From positions 19,788 through 83,787 of the forward strand of contig JAPTJF010000277.1 of the NCBI GenBank assembly GCA_029339195.1: 64,000 nt of DNA. The letters run 5' to 3'. Source of the stretch: Micractinium sp. NFX-FRZ (taxonomy: Eukaryota > Chlorophyta > Trebouxiophyceae > Chlorellales > Chlorellaceae). How positions within the stretch are numbered: the first letter of the stretch is position 1; each line of letters starts with the position of its first letter. The notes under the pieces were generated by a model, which worked only from the letters and a program-made list of their open reading frames with translations, was not told the DNA's origin and made no database searches. Shown here piece by piece: positions 12,101-22,880 of this stretch. A program made the position numbers and the translations under genes.

Positions 12101-15100
12101 GGTTGAAGATGGGCGGCAGCTCGTAGCTGCCGGGAAGGCGGGGAGGCAGGTGGGACAGGTTAGGGCGGTACTGCAGCACGGCCGGGTTGGTGGTTGCCTC
12201 GTAATTTCCAGGAAGACGGGGCGGATACATGTAGTATGGCAGTACACGTAGTCCCTCGCACAATCAAGACGCACACACCAAGGCGGGGCAGGGGAAGGAA
12301 CCGGCGCGCACCTGCTTTCTCCCCCGCCCCTGCGCCCCCCACCCCCACCGCACATCCACAGACCAGCAAGCAAGCACTCACAAATAGATCAGTGGGCGCT
12401 TGCGGGTTGCCTCAGGCTCAGGGTCCCTGGCAGCGGGGCTGTGCACCAGCCCCTGCAGCCAGGGCCGCTCTTGCGCCTCCACCCCTGCACCAACAAGATC
12501 CCACAACCAGGTGTTTCACTGCATGCGCTCACAGCCCACTGCTTCCCAACCAGGGGAGCAGAGGGCTGCCAGGACCAGCCCAGCCAAGCGGGCCATGTTG
12601 CATCCACTATGCTGAGTCCATTGTGCTGTTGCTCTGGCCGCGGCAGGCCTCTCGCCACTTCACGCCTGGCAGGGCTGCCCCCCAGGCTAGACGCAACAGC
12701 TGCAGCTGCTTTTGCATTGGCGTGCTGAATCACAGGGACTAATGCTGCCGCTTGTGGTACGGCGCCGCTGTTGCTGCTGCTGCAATGGCGGCTGCTGCTG
12801 CCTGCAGGCACAACCAGAGCCGTCCACTGCGCACTGCCCACCCTCGAGGCCAAGCGCCCTGCCCACCTCCCCCAGGGGCCACAAAACTCAATAGCAGGAC
12901 CAGGAGTGTCACATCATTGTGCGTGCGTCTCACTGGGGCTCCATGCCACATGTTCCAGCCAGCACATTGAAACAACAATCGGAATAACATTCGAAAAAAC
13001 AAACTTTCACACGCCCGCACGTGCACCTTGCGCCTCACCGGGGCTCCACGTCGTGTTCTCCAGCCGGTAGGCGCAGTCATGCCCCCACCAGCCGGGGTGG
13101 CACTTGCAGAAGCCCATGTTGCACTCGCCGTGACCTGCAGAATCAAAGGAGGACAGGCTGACATGTGACGTGTGCATGGACTGCTGGCCCGCTGCGGGGC
13201 ATGCGGGGCATGCGCAGCAGCAGCCCATGTGGTGCAGGTGGCGTGGCTGGCCGTGCGCGCAGGTACAAATGGTATTGAGTGCGGGCACAGGAGGTAGTGA
13301 GCGCAGGTACGAGAGGTCAGCATGTGAAATGCAGGGCACCCATGGCGCATGATGGCCAGCAGGCAAAGCAAACTCTCGGAAACGCTTGCATGAGCGAGCA
13401 CAGTTGGAAGGGCGGCATTTGGACTGAACCCATGATCACACGGCAAGTGCGCCACCTGGCAGCCATGCATGCAATAGCAACCGGCGGCTCCAGGCACTCC
13501 AAAGGCCACAAAACCCTGCCTGCCAACCTGTTGCGCACCATTGCACTGGTTGGCACAAAACATGTCGGTGTATTCCATGCAAGTGGGGCCGCCGTAGCCC
13601 TCCTGCATGCACAGGGACAGGGCAGTTCAGAGGAAAGCGCCACGTCATGTCAGAGAAGAGCGCCACGCCCCATGAGGAGCACGAGGAGGTGCCAGTAGGC
13701 AGGCAGGCAGATGCCAGTAGGCAGGCAGGCAGGCAGGCAGGCACGGCCGCGGCGGTGAGCAGGGGCCCCGAAAGCCTGCCGGCCAAGCGCACCGCTCAGC
13801 GTGCTGTGGAATCAGGGGAAAGAGAGGGGCGGCTGGCGGGCGGCACGCACAGACAAGCCGGGCGCAGCAGGGCAGGCTGCTGGCAGGGCAGGGCTGTATA
13901 TGTACGCAGCCTGATGGACCATCCAACACACCAGGATGTGCAGGGAGGCGGCTGTACAAACAAACGCAGAGCATGCCTGGATCATACACACACTTGCAGC
14001 TCACGTACATGCAGCCAACACGCAACAGGCAGATAACAGCACTAGCCAACCCATGTGCAGCTGCATCCAACGCACCAGGATGCAGGGGCAGTGGTGCTTG
14101 GGCATTTCGGCGTTGCACCAGCCTTCGGGGCCATACAGATTGGCGGGATCCACGTCACCCCAGTTGGGTGCTGGGTTGCCGGCGTCATCCTTGTTGGGCT
14201 GCATCCATTGGTTGTTTGGTTGGGTGTTTGCACCAACACTGTGATTGCCAGGGGCTGATTCATGATTCATATACTCATGTGTTGGCCAGCAATGGAATGT
14301 GGAGCGGGTGTGACTCAAGGTCGGCCCATCTCCGGCAGCCAGGGCGCCGCAGTTTCCACACTTAAATCGCCACCCCGGCCCATGTGAGCGTGAAGAGCCA
14401 AGTGAGCATACGCATCCTACACACCTTGCAGTGGAATCCCAGAGGCCTGCCACGCTTTTGGGGAGGGGAGCCTGCAGGGCGGGCCGCAGATCGGGGGCAC
14501 ATGGGGCAGCGGGTGCACGCGCTAGACACCTGCACCGACAGCTGAATGCCTTGGGCTGGATACTGTCACTGCGCCGACAGCACAGAGAGGGACTGTGGAT
14601 GCACACACTGCAGGCAAAGGTGCCAGCAGCACACACACAAAAAAAAACCCTATGGTCAGGACCGGCCTTCACGCCTGCTCACATCCCCACAGGAAGCCAA
14701 CCTTGGCATACCTGGGATCGCGTCTGGTTTTGCCAGCATGTGGCCATAAGTCCACGTGGAGTTGCAGAAGCAGTAACCTGTGCAAAGGGTGGGGTGCAAA
14801 CGAGCGTGCCGCATAAGCGGGTTGGGCTGTTCGTATTGCGTATCTGAAGTGTTGCAGCAGCGCCAGCTTTACGGTGCCACCTCAACCCTCAGCGCTGCCA
14901 CCTCAGCGGTTCCAGCTCACCAATGTCTTCATCACACAACTGGGAGCATGCCGCGTTTTGGCCGGCGTGCGTGGTGAGATCAAACGGCTCATCAAAGGGC
15001 TCAAACCCATGAGGCCGAGGGTGTTGGCTGCATGGGCGCTGCAGGCAGGGGCGGCAGGCAGGCCCAGCAGGGAGGGAGGTGCGGGTGGTGGGTTTGGCGA

Positions 15101-16441
15101 TGCAGGCACGTGCAGCAGCAGGCCCATCGACTGCTTGATATGTGTGCGCGACATTGCAGGGACGCGGGACAGGCAGTGGCAGGCAGGCGGGAATGCCGGC
15201 AGGCGCACCATGCCGTGGAAGGCGGGCAGGCCTGTCGGCTGTATGCAGCGCCGCAAACCTCCCCACCCCCTGCCCGCCCTGGCACATCTGGCAGCGCAGC
15301 CCGGCGAGGTGACCTGGTGGGCAGCCTGCTGCTGCTGGGCAGGGGCATCTGCCTGCCAGGCTGGACCACTCACCCGCTTACGCCTGGAGCAGTCATCCCC
15401 GTCCCAGCCTGAAAACAAGAGGTGGTCGAGGAGAGGGGATCAAATCATGCTGTCAGCAGAGCAGAGCATCCCGGGAAGCCCAGCTGGCTGGCACCCCCTT
15501 AGGCCAGGGCATAAGAGGGTGCCTGAGTGGACACCAACACACTGCAGCTGGCAGCAGTTGCGGCAGCGGGTGGCGCACGTCGGCCAATCCTCACCATGCA
15601 GCACCGACCATTTCACAAACACAGCGGCACAGTGTGGCAGCAGCATCCGGAGGAGCAGCCAGAGCAGCGCCAGAGCAGCGGCAAAGCACGAGCGAAGCAA
15701 AGCGCACCAGCGAAACGTGCCAGAGCACCAGCAACAACGAATCAGGGTAGCAGGCGGGGGCACCACACGTGTGTATCCCTCCCCCGCCCTCCATCTGCCC
15801 ACCCTCGCCCTGGCTGGCAGTTCAAGGGCCTATCAAAAGACCTACCGGCGGGGCAGCGGCACCACCCTGCCATGTGGTCGCAGACGCCCACAAAGTTGCA
15901 GCCCCAGAGGCAGGTTTTGTCTCCGCGAGGCGGCGGCTTGGCACGAATCGCAGGTTGCTGCATGAAGGCGCGGCACCAGTCCCCTTTGGTGGACACGCAG
16001 CGCTGCTCCGCCTCAGAATCCGGCATCACAGGCAGACCCTCCACAAACTCATGGGTCGGAAGAGCCGTTGGGTGCTCCGCATCAGCGGTCAGTGCTGCCG
16101 CCAGGCTGCCGCCGCCGCCGCCGCCAGCGGCACTGCCTCCCGCCGCTGCCACCGGCTCCTGCGCTGCTGCTCCGGCATCGCCGAGAGCCGGGTCCTGCGT
16201 TGCACACGGTTGCGCCAGTGTGAGGAGCATATACAGCAGACAGCAGCAGCGCGAGGACCCCTCTACCGCCCGTCCTTGCCTGGTCGAAAACGTTTCCAAG
16301 CACCCTGGTGGACCGCCGCTTGGTCTTTGCAACACGCCAGATCCCGGACTGCCACACAGCGAGCAGCAAGAGCAGGGCAAGCACAATAGCTGCGGGCTTC
16401 AGCCGGGCGGCTCGGGAGCCGGCAAGCTGAAAGTCGGACAT
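6178..16441 (-). CDS. EGF-like/exostosin family GT47 glycosyltransferase, type II membrane protein
   Basis: Twenty-five exons give 868 aa. Reading down from the ATG at 16441: 16304-16441, 15846-16194, 15374-15408, 14921-15038, 14712-14777, 14425-14471, 14076-14198, 13539-13602, 13039-13134, 12382-12484, 12005-12126, 11694-11762, 11251-11301, 10904-10939, 10518-10624, 10136-10275, 9552-9621, 9080-9179, 8833-8898, 8397-8559, 7931-8033, 7658-7734, 7326-7351, 6672-6802, 6178-6384. A short cytosolic tail is followed by a hydrophobic anchor (about residues 17-31, AAIVLALLLLLAVW). Cys-rich EGF-like modules come next (CRCPAGWDGDDCS; CNGHGECNMGFCKCHPGWWG). The exostosin domain runs from PLIYFYELPPIFNQI (about 376) through DYFYVPVYTSCYIYP and KFCFVLPGDGWSARLEDAV to RRWIYTGYRP (about 755). 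A Lys/Ala-rich tail closes the protein. By family it should be a Golgi-lumenal glycosyltransferase; acceptor unknown. Several introns hold duplicated exon ends. Confidence 0.9.
9640..9915. repeat. Degenerate G-rich minisatellite in exostosin intron
   Basis: Five to six imperfect copies of a roughly 35 bp unit containing GGCAGGGTGGGGAGCAGGGC fill most of the intron between the exons at 9621 and 10136. The strand is strongly purine-skewed (G on +, C on the transcribed-RNA strand). Confidence 0.7.
11822..11993. repeat. 32-bp minisatellite, five copies
   Basis: The unit GGGGACAAGAGGCGATCATG plus GGCCATGGGCT recurs about every 31-33 bp, five times, inside the intron 11763-12004 of the exostosin gene. 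The last copy runs into the sequence just before the exon edge. Confidence 0.85.
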
Positions 16442-16977
16442 GCCGCGAATTGCACGGCACCCTTTCGCCCCTTGGGCGCTTAAATCCAGGGCGCCGGGAG
16501 TGCTGCTGTGCATGCTGCACATGCTGCAGCGCCGCCGCATGCTAGCTGCCGGCAGCTGCCAGCGGCCCCTTCCACCACACACTGACCTGAATGCCACACG
16601 TACTGCTCTACCCAACCTCCTGTTGTTGCAGCACAGCGCTCCCTCAAAACTCCGCATGCTTGCACGCTGCAGCGGCGGTGCCTGTAGCCATCGAGAGGCA
16701 GATTGAGTAAGCAGAGTTCGGGAGGGCGCCAGTGTGTTTGTGCAGCGGCTTACTCCAGTTCAACTTTCCACCGTCGCGAGGCTTCCGAGAGGTCTGGATG
16801 TCCATCATGTGGAGCTGCCCAGCCAGCCGGGCAGCAGGTGGGCGTGCTTCCAGCACCCGCTGCTGGCTGTAGGGAGGTACCCTGCGGTACGGCACGCTCC
16901 CATCCACCTGCCTGCCGACCTGCTAAATGCGTGACTGCCTGATTGATGGAGGTTTTGCTTTCCTCAAGTTTGGATGT
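16442..16977. other. 5' flank of exostosin gene, no gene seen
   Basis: About 535 bp between the exostosin ATG and the stop of the tentative small minus-strand gene. It is expected to hold the exostosin promoter and 5' UTR. No TATA box or other convincing element was recognised. Confidence 0.4.
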
Positions 16978-17547
16978 TTACCCCTCCCGCTGCGCCTTCC
17001 ATACATCCTCTGATTGCCAGCAGACTGCAGACGCCTCGGTCAGACCCGCAAAGTTGGGCAGTTCCCCTGCTGGCACCAGCACGAGCACAGGGCACGCCAA
17101 AGACGTCCTCCAAACACCCCGATTCCCGAATGCCATTCATTCATTCTTCCGCGGAACACCCTCCCCAGCACCCTCCGGCGCAACGCTGCCTCTGACCAGC
17201 CCTCAACACACCTGTCGTGCCATGCAAGTCCAGCCCCTGTGCCGCCTTATATTCAGATGGTGGGGCATCCTGAAACTCGCCAAAGTTCACAACCTGGAGA
17301 TGTCGAATGTGTGCAGCACCCAGTTTTCTCGACCAGCGGCAGCAGGAGCGGGGGCACAGGTGGCGGCCGGGGTGCTGCCTGCAATTCAAGTGCTGCCTAG
17401 CAGAACCAGGCGGACAGCCTTGGCGGCATACAATCAGCCAGAAATTCAGTTAAGAAGAAATAAGGATGACTTGCGCGGGCTGGGCGCACTGACAAGACTA
17501 GGATTTGCAGCACCGCCTGGAGGCCTTGCCGTCGCCCTCCGCAGCAT
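16978..17547 (-). CDS. Tentative small protein with basic, presequence-like N-terminus
   Basis: A three-exon model, 17471-17547, 17212-17378 and 16978-17066, has consistent phases and encodes 110 aa. It starts MLRRATARPPGGAANPSL, which is Arg/Ala/Ser-rich with no early acidic residues, like a mitochondrial presequence. The middle reads VVNFGEFQDAPPSEYKAAQG. The end reads LPNFAGLTEASAVCWQSEDV before KAQREG and a TAA at 16978-16980. I do not recognise the family. The first donor (CAA|GTCATC) is weak, and a different first exon is possible. The gene sits in the gap between the exostosin and BRCA1-like start codons, so it may overlap their promoters. Confidence 0.35.
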
Positions 17548-17726
17548 GCTCAGCAGCTGGCCCAAATTGCCGCACAGCGACCGATCGGGCGCCTTGCTGT
17601 TTAACTGCGAGTCCCGGACTGTGGCCACGGTCCAACGTGCATTTCTGAGGCGGTTGCAGGCGCAGCAGCGGCTTGTTGATTTCAAGTTCCGACGGCCCGC
17701 TGCAGGCGGGGTCAGGCAGGGCTGCG

Positions 17727-19953
17727 ATGGCGCAGCATCACTTCGAGAGCCTGTCGCGGGAGCTTCGATGCTCCATATGGTGCGGAATGGGCAGGCGCAG
17801 TGCACCGCCGCCGCCGCCGCAATTCGCAGCACCGGCCGCTCCCCCGTCGCCAGCGTGCTTGCACGCACAACTTCTGACCTCCCTTGCCCACCCCCCTGCT
17901 TTGCAGTCTAAGCGTCATGTCTACACCTGTTGCACGCCTACCCTGCTGCCACTACTTCTGCATGTGAGAGCCCGCTTGGGCACCACCACGCTGCCCCTGT
18001 GCGCGCTGCTGTTTGCTCGGGCTCTTTCCCTTGCCTACCTGTGCCCGCTGCCTGCTCCTAGCTCCTGCCTGCTCCTAGCTCCCCTCCCCCTTCCCTCTTC
18101 CTGTTCCATCCTGCTCGCCTCCAACTGGCCCGCTACTGGTTGGCACCGCCCACCCGTGGCTGGCCCACCCACCCTGCCCGCCACATCAGCCCAACACTTG
18201 CCCACCCGCCCCCGGGTCTGCTCTCCCTCCCGCCTCCAGGGGCTGCATCCAGCAGTCAGTGCGCCACCGGGCGCAGTGCCCTGTCTGCAAGGCCAAGGTT
18301 GGGAGGAGGGACATTGACGGCGATCCAACCATGGACCGAGTGGTGACGGTGAGCTCATTTGCGTGTGCTGTGTTGCATTTCTATTGTGTGGTTTGAATGT
18401 GTGGGCAGCTGTGCTGTCTATCTGTGCGGCCAGCATTAGGGAGACCTAAGCATGGGCAGGTCCCGGCTGTGAGCTGGGGCATACGTTGCGTTTGTTGGTT
18501 GCTTGCTCAATGTGCGCTCTGTGTGAAGCAGTAAGGTGTGCGTGTTGTGCTTGCGCTCTGTACGGCGTGCAAAAGCTGACAGCTCCCCGAGGGAGTGCTG
18601 TGCACCCGCTCGAGGCACGTAGGCCATGCCATTACCCGTGGCCTACATCAAATTATTAGCCTGACCTGCTGCTGCGCATGCACACAGTCTCTTGCTCATG
18701 CCCGCCTCCCTGAATCCCTTGCATGCGCCCTTCGTCCATTCCTCCAGGCTTTTGCTCGGCTGGACGCGCACAAAGAGGAGCTGCTGCTGGGTGACAGCCA
18801 GCCAGCAGAGCAGGCGGCGGCAGCAGCGGCAGCAGCAGCAGCAGCAGGGGGCAGCAGCGGGCTGGAGGGTGAGGGGGAGCAGCAGGGCGAGGCGGGCGGG
18901 CTAGGTGGCCAGGAGAGGAGCATCTCGTTTTTCGAGACGGCCAGGGAGAGCCTGGGGGGCGGCTCGCTTGCTGCCGCTGCAGCTGCAGCTGCCGCTGCGA
19001 GCGTCAGCGATGGGGAGGAGCACCAGCGGCAGCAGGGCGCTGCAGGGGGGCAGTCACCCGACACTGTTGTTGCGCCGCCTGCGACTGGCGGCATCTGCTG
19101 GCTGGCGGGGATCGAAAACGAGGGTGAGTCATGGTGCCTGCATGTGGCGCCCGTCTCTGTTTTGCTCTGCACTGACCCTGGGTTCTCTCCCTGTGCAGCG
19201 AGTGCACAGTGGCGTGCCGTGCTGCGCCATGCAGCCTTGCCTGAAGCCGTCTCTCTTTGCTTGCCAGTGATAGTTGGAAGCCAGGGTGGCAGGTCCCAAA
19301 TATACTCTGCCTTCCTGCCTTCCCCGCCCCTCCCCCCACTGCATATGTATGTACCCAACCCCTCCTTCCTGCCTGCCTCTCACCTCCTCTGACTACCGCT
19401 CCCCCTGCAGACTACCGCTCCCCGAGCGTCAGCTTTGCAGGCTCGGCCCAGCGCCGGCGGCAGGCACACGAGGCGCGGCGGCTGTCGCTGCACAGCGTGC
19501 AGGCGCAGCCAGCCGCCATCCAGCAGCAGCAGCAGCAAGGGCAGCAGGAGCAGGAGCAGCAGGCGCAGGAGCAGCAGTCGGCCGATGGAGAGGGCCAGAA
19601 GAGCGAGCCTGTGGCAGCGGGAGCAGGGCAGCCTGCTGAGAAAGAGAACGTGGGCGGCCAGCAGGGGCTGCAGCAGCAGGCAGAGCCGGGCAGAGAGCAG
19701 CCACCTGCGGCGGAGGCAAACAAATCGGCAGCTGCCACGGCTGCTGACTGCAGTGGCTGGCAGCAGCGCGGCCCGAAGACAGCTGCGGCCAGGCGGCAGG
19801 CAGCCGCGCAGCGGCAGCGCAAGTCCGAGGGGAACAGGGGCATCACCTCGTGGCTCACTGCCGCGCCTCCAGACCGGGCAGAGCAGCAGCAGCAGCAGCG
19901 GCAGGAGGAGGAGGAGGAGGATGCTGAAGCAGCAGGCAGCGGTGCTCTTGCCC

Positions 19954-19985
<32 letters not shown>

Positions 19986-21104
19986 CGCAGCGGCATGCCA
20001 GCAGCCGTGGCAGCGCCTACAGCAGCAGCAGCAGCAGGAGCAGCAGGGGAGCCAGCTGCTGTTTCGCCTGGAGACTCAGCAGACTTGCAGGGTGTGCTGG
20101 CTGAGGTGCATGCCATGGCTGCCGGTGTGGGGCCTGCCGACAGCAGCCACACTGGCGCTGCCAGTGGTGCCGGCCACCTCACGCCACCTCAGCCTGCGCA
20201 GGCGCCAGCACCCAAGACCGACAGGGCGCCGCTGGCAGCAGACGGCGCTGGGGCTGTGGGAGAGAGCGCGGCAGCGGCGGCGGCAGCAGCAGCAGCAGAG
20301 GAGGTGCACCCTGCAGCTGCACGCGGCGGGGGCAGAGGCAAGGGCAGGGCCAGCGGTGGCAGGGGCCCCGGTGCGCGCAAGCGGGGGGCTGCCGGCGGGG
20401 CCAGCACAGGTGCTGACACTGCTGCTGTCAGCGACAGTAATGTAGCAGCTGCGGCAGCGGCAGCAGCAGCAGCAGCGGAGGGCACTGCCGGCAGGGGTGG
20501 CAGTGGCAACAAGCGCAGCAAGTTGGCGGGCGGCGCAGCTCCCGCCTCGCGCCGCAGGTCAGCACCGCCAGCTGCCACTGACGCCGGCACGCCTCTGGCG
20601 CCGCCGGCCGGCGGCGCGGCTGTGCCTGCCAGCACAGGCGGCAGTGGCATGGCGGGCGGCCGTCGGCGCATCCCCGCCCGCCTGCTCCCCTGGAGCTGCG
20701 CCCACTGCACGTTTGAGAACCAGGCAAGTACCAGGGATGATCGCGCCATGGCTCCGTGCAAATGCCTGCAGGCTGTGCTGCCAGGAGCGGGGCTGCGCAC
20801 AGTGCATCTGGTGGGGGCGGAGCCTGCCCTGCCCAGGCCCCCTTGACCCTGGCGGCACCCCTCTCTTGCCTCCCTTTCTCCTCACACACATATTTCCTGC
20901 CTTCCGATGAGCTTCAGGGTGCTGCACAGAAGTGCGATATGTGTGGGCTACGGAAGAAAGTGCTGGCCGTTGCTGAGGTGGCGGCTGGGGCGGGCGCCAC
21001 ATCAGCAGCCACGTCAGCAGCAGCAGCGGCAGCAGGCCACCTGCAGGATGTGTGCCCAGCAAACGTTGCTGTGCAGGAGACTGGTGGCGGCGAGGAGCAG
21101 GAAA

Positions 21105-21138
<34 letters not shown>

Positions 21139-22880
21139 AAAGCGGCCTGGCTCGGCGGCCGCCTCCGCCGCTGGCCAGCAGCGCAAGCAGCAGCGCAAGA
21201 TGAGCAGCGGGGGCCCTGCTGCCACTGCCGCGGCTGCTGCCGCCAGCGGGAAACGGCGCAAGGTGGAGACACCAACTGCGCCCGCTGCCGCCGCTGTGGC
21301 ACCTTCCCCCGCTGCACCGCCCGCAGCAGCCCAAGCTGCCACGCCCAGCTGCTGGCGCAGTGCCAGCGGCAGCGGCAGCAGCAGCAGCTGGGTCCTGCTT
21401 GGCTCTTCTCTGTCCGCCGCTGGCCGGCAGCAGCTGCAGCAGCTGGCGGCGGCCGCAGGTGCCAGGGTGGCAAAGGAGTGGAGCCGCAGCGTGACGCACG
21501 TGGTGTGCGGCACGGTGGACGGCGCGGCCAGGTGGGCAGCTAGGCGCGAGTGGCCTGCCACGCTGCTGTCTTGAGTAACCCAAGCCCGACGGCCACTGCC
21601 CCTCTAGCGCACGCATCTGCCTGCCGCCTGCCTCCTTTGCCCAGCAGGCGCACCTCCACGCATCTGATAGAGGGCGGGTTCAGATGCACCCGGACCCCTT
21701 CTCCGTGCCTCAAAACCCCTCTCAGCTTTCCTTCCCGCCACCCCTACTTTCCCTTGCAGGCGCACCTTCAAGTACCTCATGGGGGTGCTGGCAGCCAAGT
21801 GGGTGGTGAGGGAGGACTGGCTGGCGGCCTGCCTGCAGCAGCAGGCGGCCGCCGATGAGCAGCACAACCTGGTGAGAGCCGCCCACCTGGCGGCATGCCT
21901 GGCATGCCCACCTGCCCATCTGCGCCTGCTTGCCCGCCCGCCTCCCACCTGCCTGCGGGCTTGCCTGCCAGCCGGCCCATGTCGTGTCCCCTCAAACATG
22001 CTCACTCTATAGGTGGCCAAAGACCATGCGGGTTGCGAGGGCGGCGCGGCGGCGGCAATGTCGAGCGCTGAGATGGGCCTCCCCCCGCTGCTGCACGGAT
22101 ACGAGGTGTACATGGCAGGTGGGTGTCTGGGAGCTCTCCCGCAGTCCGTGACCTGCAGCATGGCAATTTCTGGCTGCTGCACGGCACGATGCGTACATGG
22201 AGGGGCATGTGTGTGTAGTGTGTGGTCCCACTGGCATGGGCCCGGGACTGAGGGATCTGACATGCCAGCTGCTGCTGCCTTGGCGCGCTGCACGGATACC
22301 AGCACCGCGGCAAGTTGGTTATGTGGCGACAGCAATCAGCGAGGGACAGCTGCTCCTTGCTGCTGCCACCCCCCCGCTCTTGCTGACTGCCTCCTGGCCA
22401 CCGGCCGCCTTCTACTGCTTGCATCCCATGAAAATGTCTGACACACCGCACTTCCTCTGCCGCCCGCCCTGCCCTGCAGGCGAGTTCTCAAACGGGGAGG
22501 AGGTGGCCCAACTGCTCAAGGCGGCAGGTGCCAAGCAGCTGAGCCGCGCACCGGCGGGGCCCGCGCCGCGCAGCTGTGCTGGCCCCTGCACCTCGTTCCT
22601 GCTCTGTGAAGCAGCTGCCGACGCAGGCAGCAGGAGCCCCAAGGAGCAGCAGGTGGCGGCGGGACCCCAGCAGGCACAGCAGGCAGCCCCTTGCGCTCGG
22701 TCAGCAGCAGACAGCGACGGTGGCGCGGTGGCGGCGGGCCCGGCGGTACCGCCGGCAGTGGCAGCTTCCAAGTGGTACCAGAAAGCGGTGGAGGGAGGCG
22801 TGCCGGTGGTGAGCCATCGCTGGCTGCTGGACAGCATCAGCTGCTACACGCAGAGGCCGCTGGCGGGGTACCGCCTGTGA
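17727..22880 (+). CDS. BRCA1: BRCA1-like protein: RING, RanBP2-type zinc finger, tandem BRCT
   Basis: Nine exons (17727-17779, 17907-17963, 18240-18348, 18748-19123, 19411-20723, 20918-21531, 21760-21871, 22013-22118, 22480-22880) give 1046 aa. A C3HC4 RING spans residues 15-53 (CSIC, then CCHYFCMGC, then CPVC). It is followed by VGRRDIDGDPTMDRVVTAFA, which resembles the segment after the plant BRCA1 RING. A long Q/A/S-rich linker follows. Then comes a RanBP2-type zinc finger (W-x-C-x2-C-x3-N-x6-C-x2-C) at 626-645, WSCAHCTFENQ joined to GAAQKCDMCG by a GC-AG intron at 20724. Two BRCT domains close the protein, starting at about 791 (SWVLLGSSLS...VTHVVCGTVD) and about 900 to the end (HRWLLDSIS). 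Expected role: nuclear E3 ubiquitin ligase in homologous-recombination repair. BARD1 is the main alternative; the zinc finger is unusual for either. Confidence 0.85.

Noticed and set aside
12739..13608. 289-residue minus-strand frame as its own gene
   Set aside because: It reads through intron and exon sequence of the exostosin gene in mixed frames; the conserved EGF residues follow only the spliced model.
16943..17911. 322-codon plus-strand open frame before the BRCA1-like gene
   Set aside because: It overlaps the RING exon in another frame, has no recognisable motif, and GC-rich DNA gives long chance frames throughout this window.
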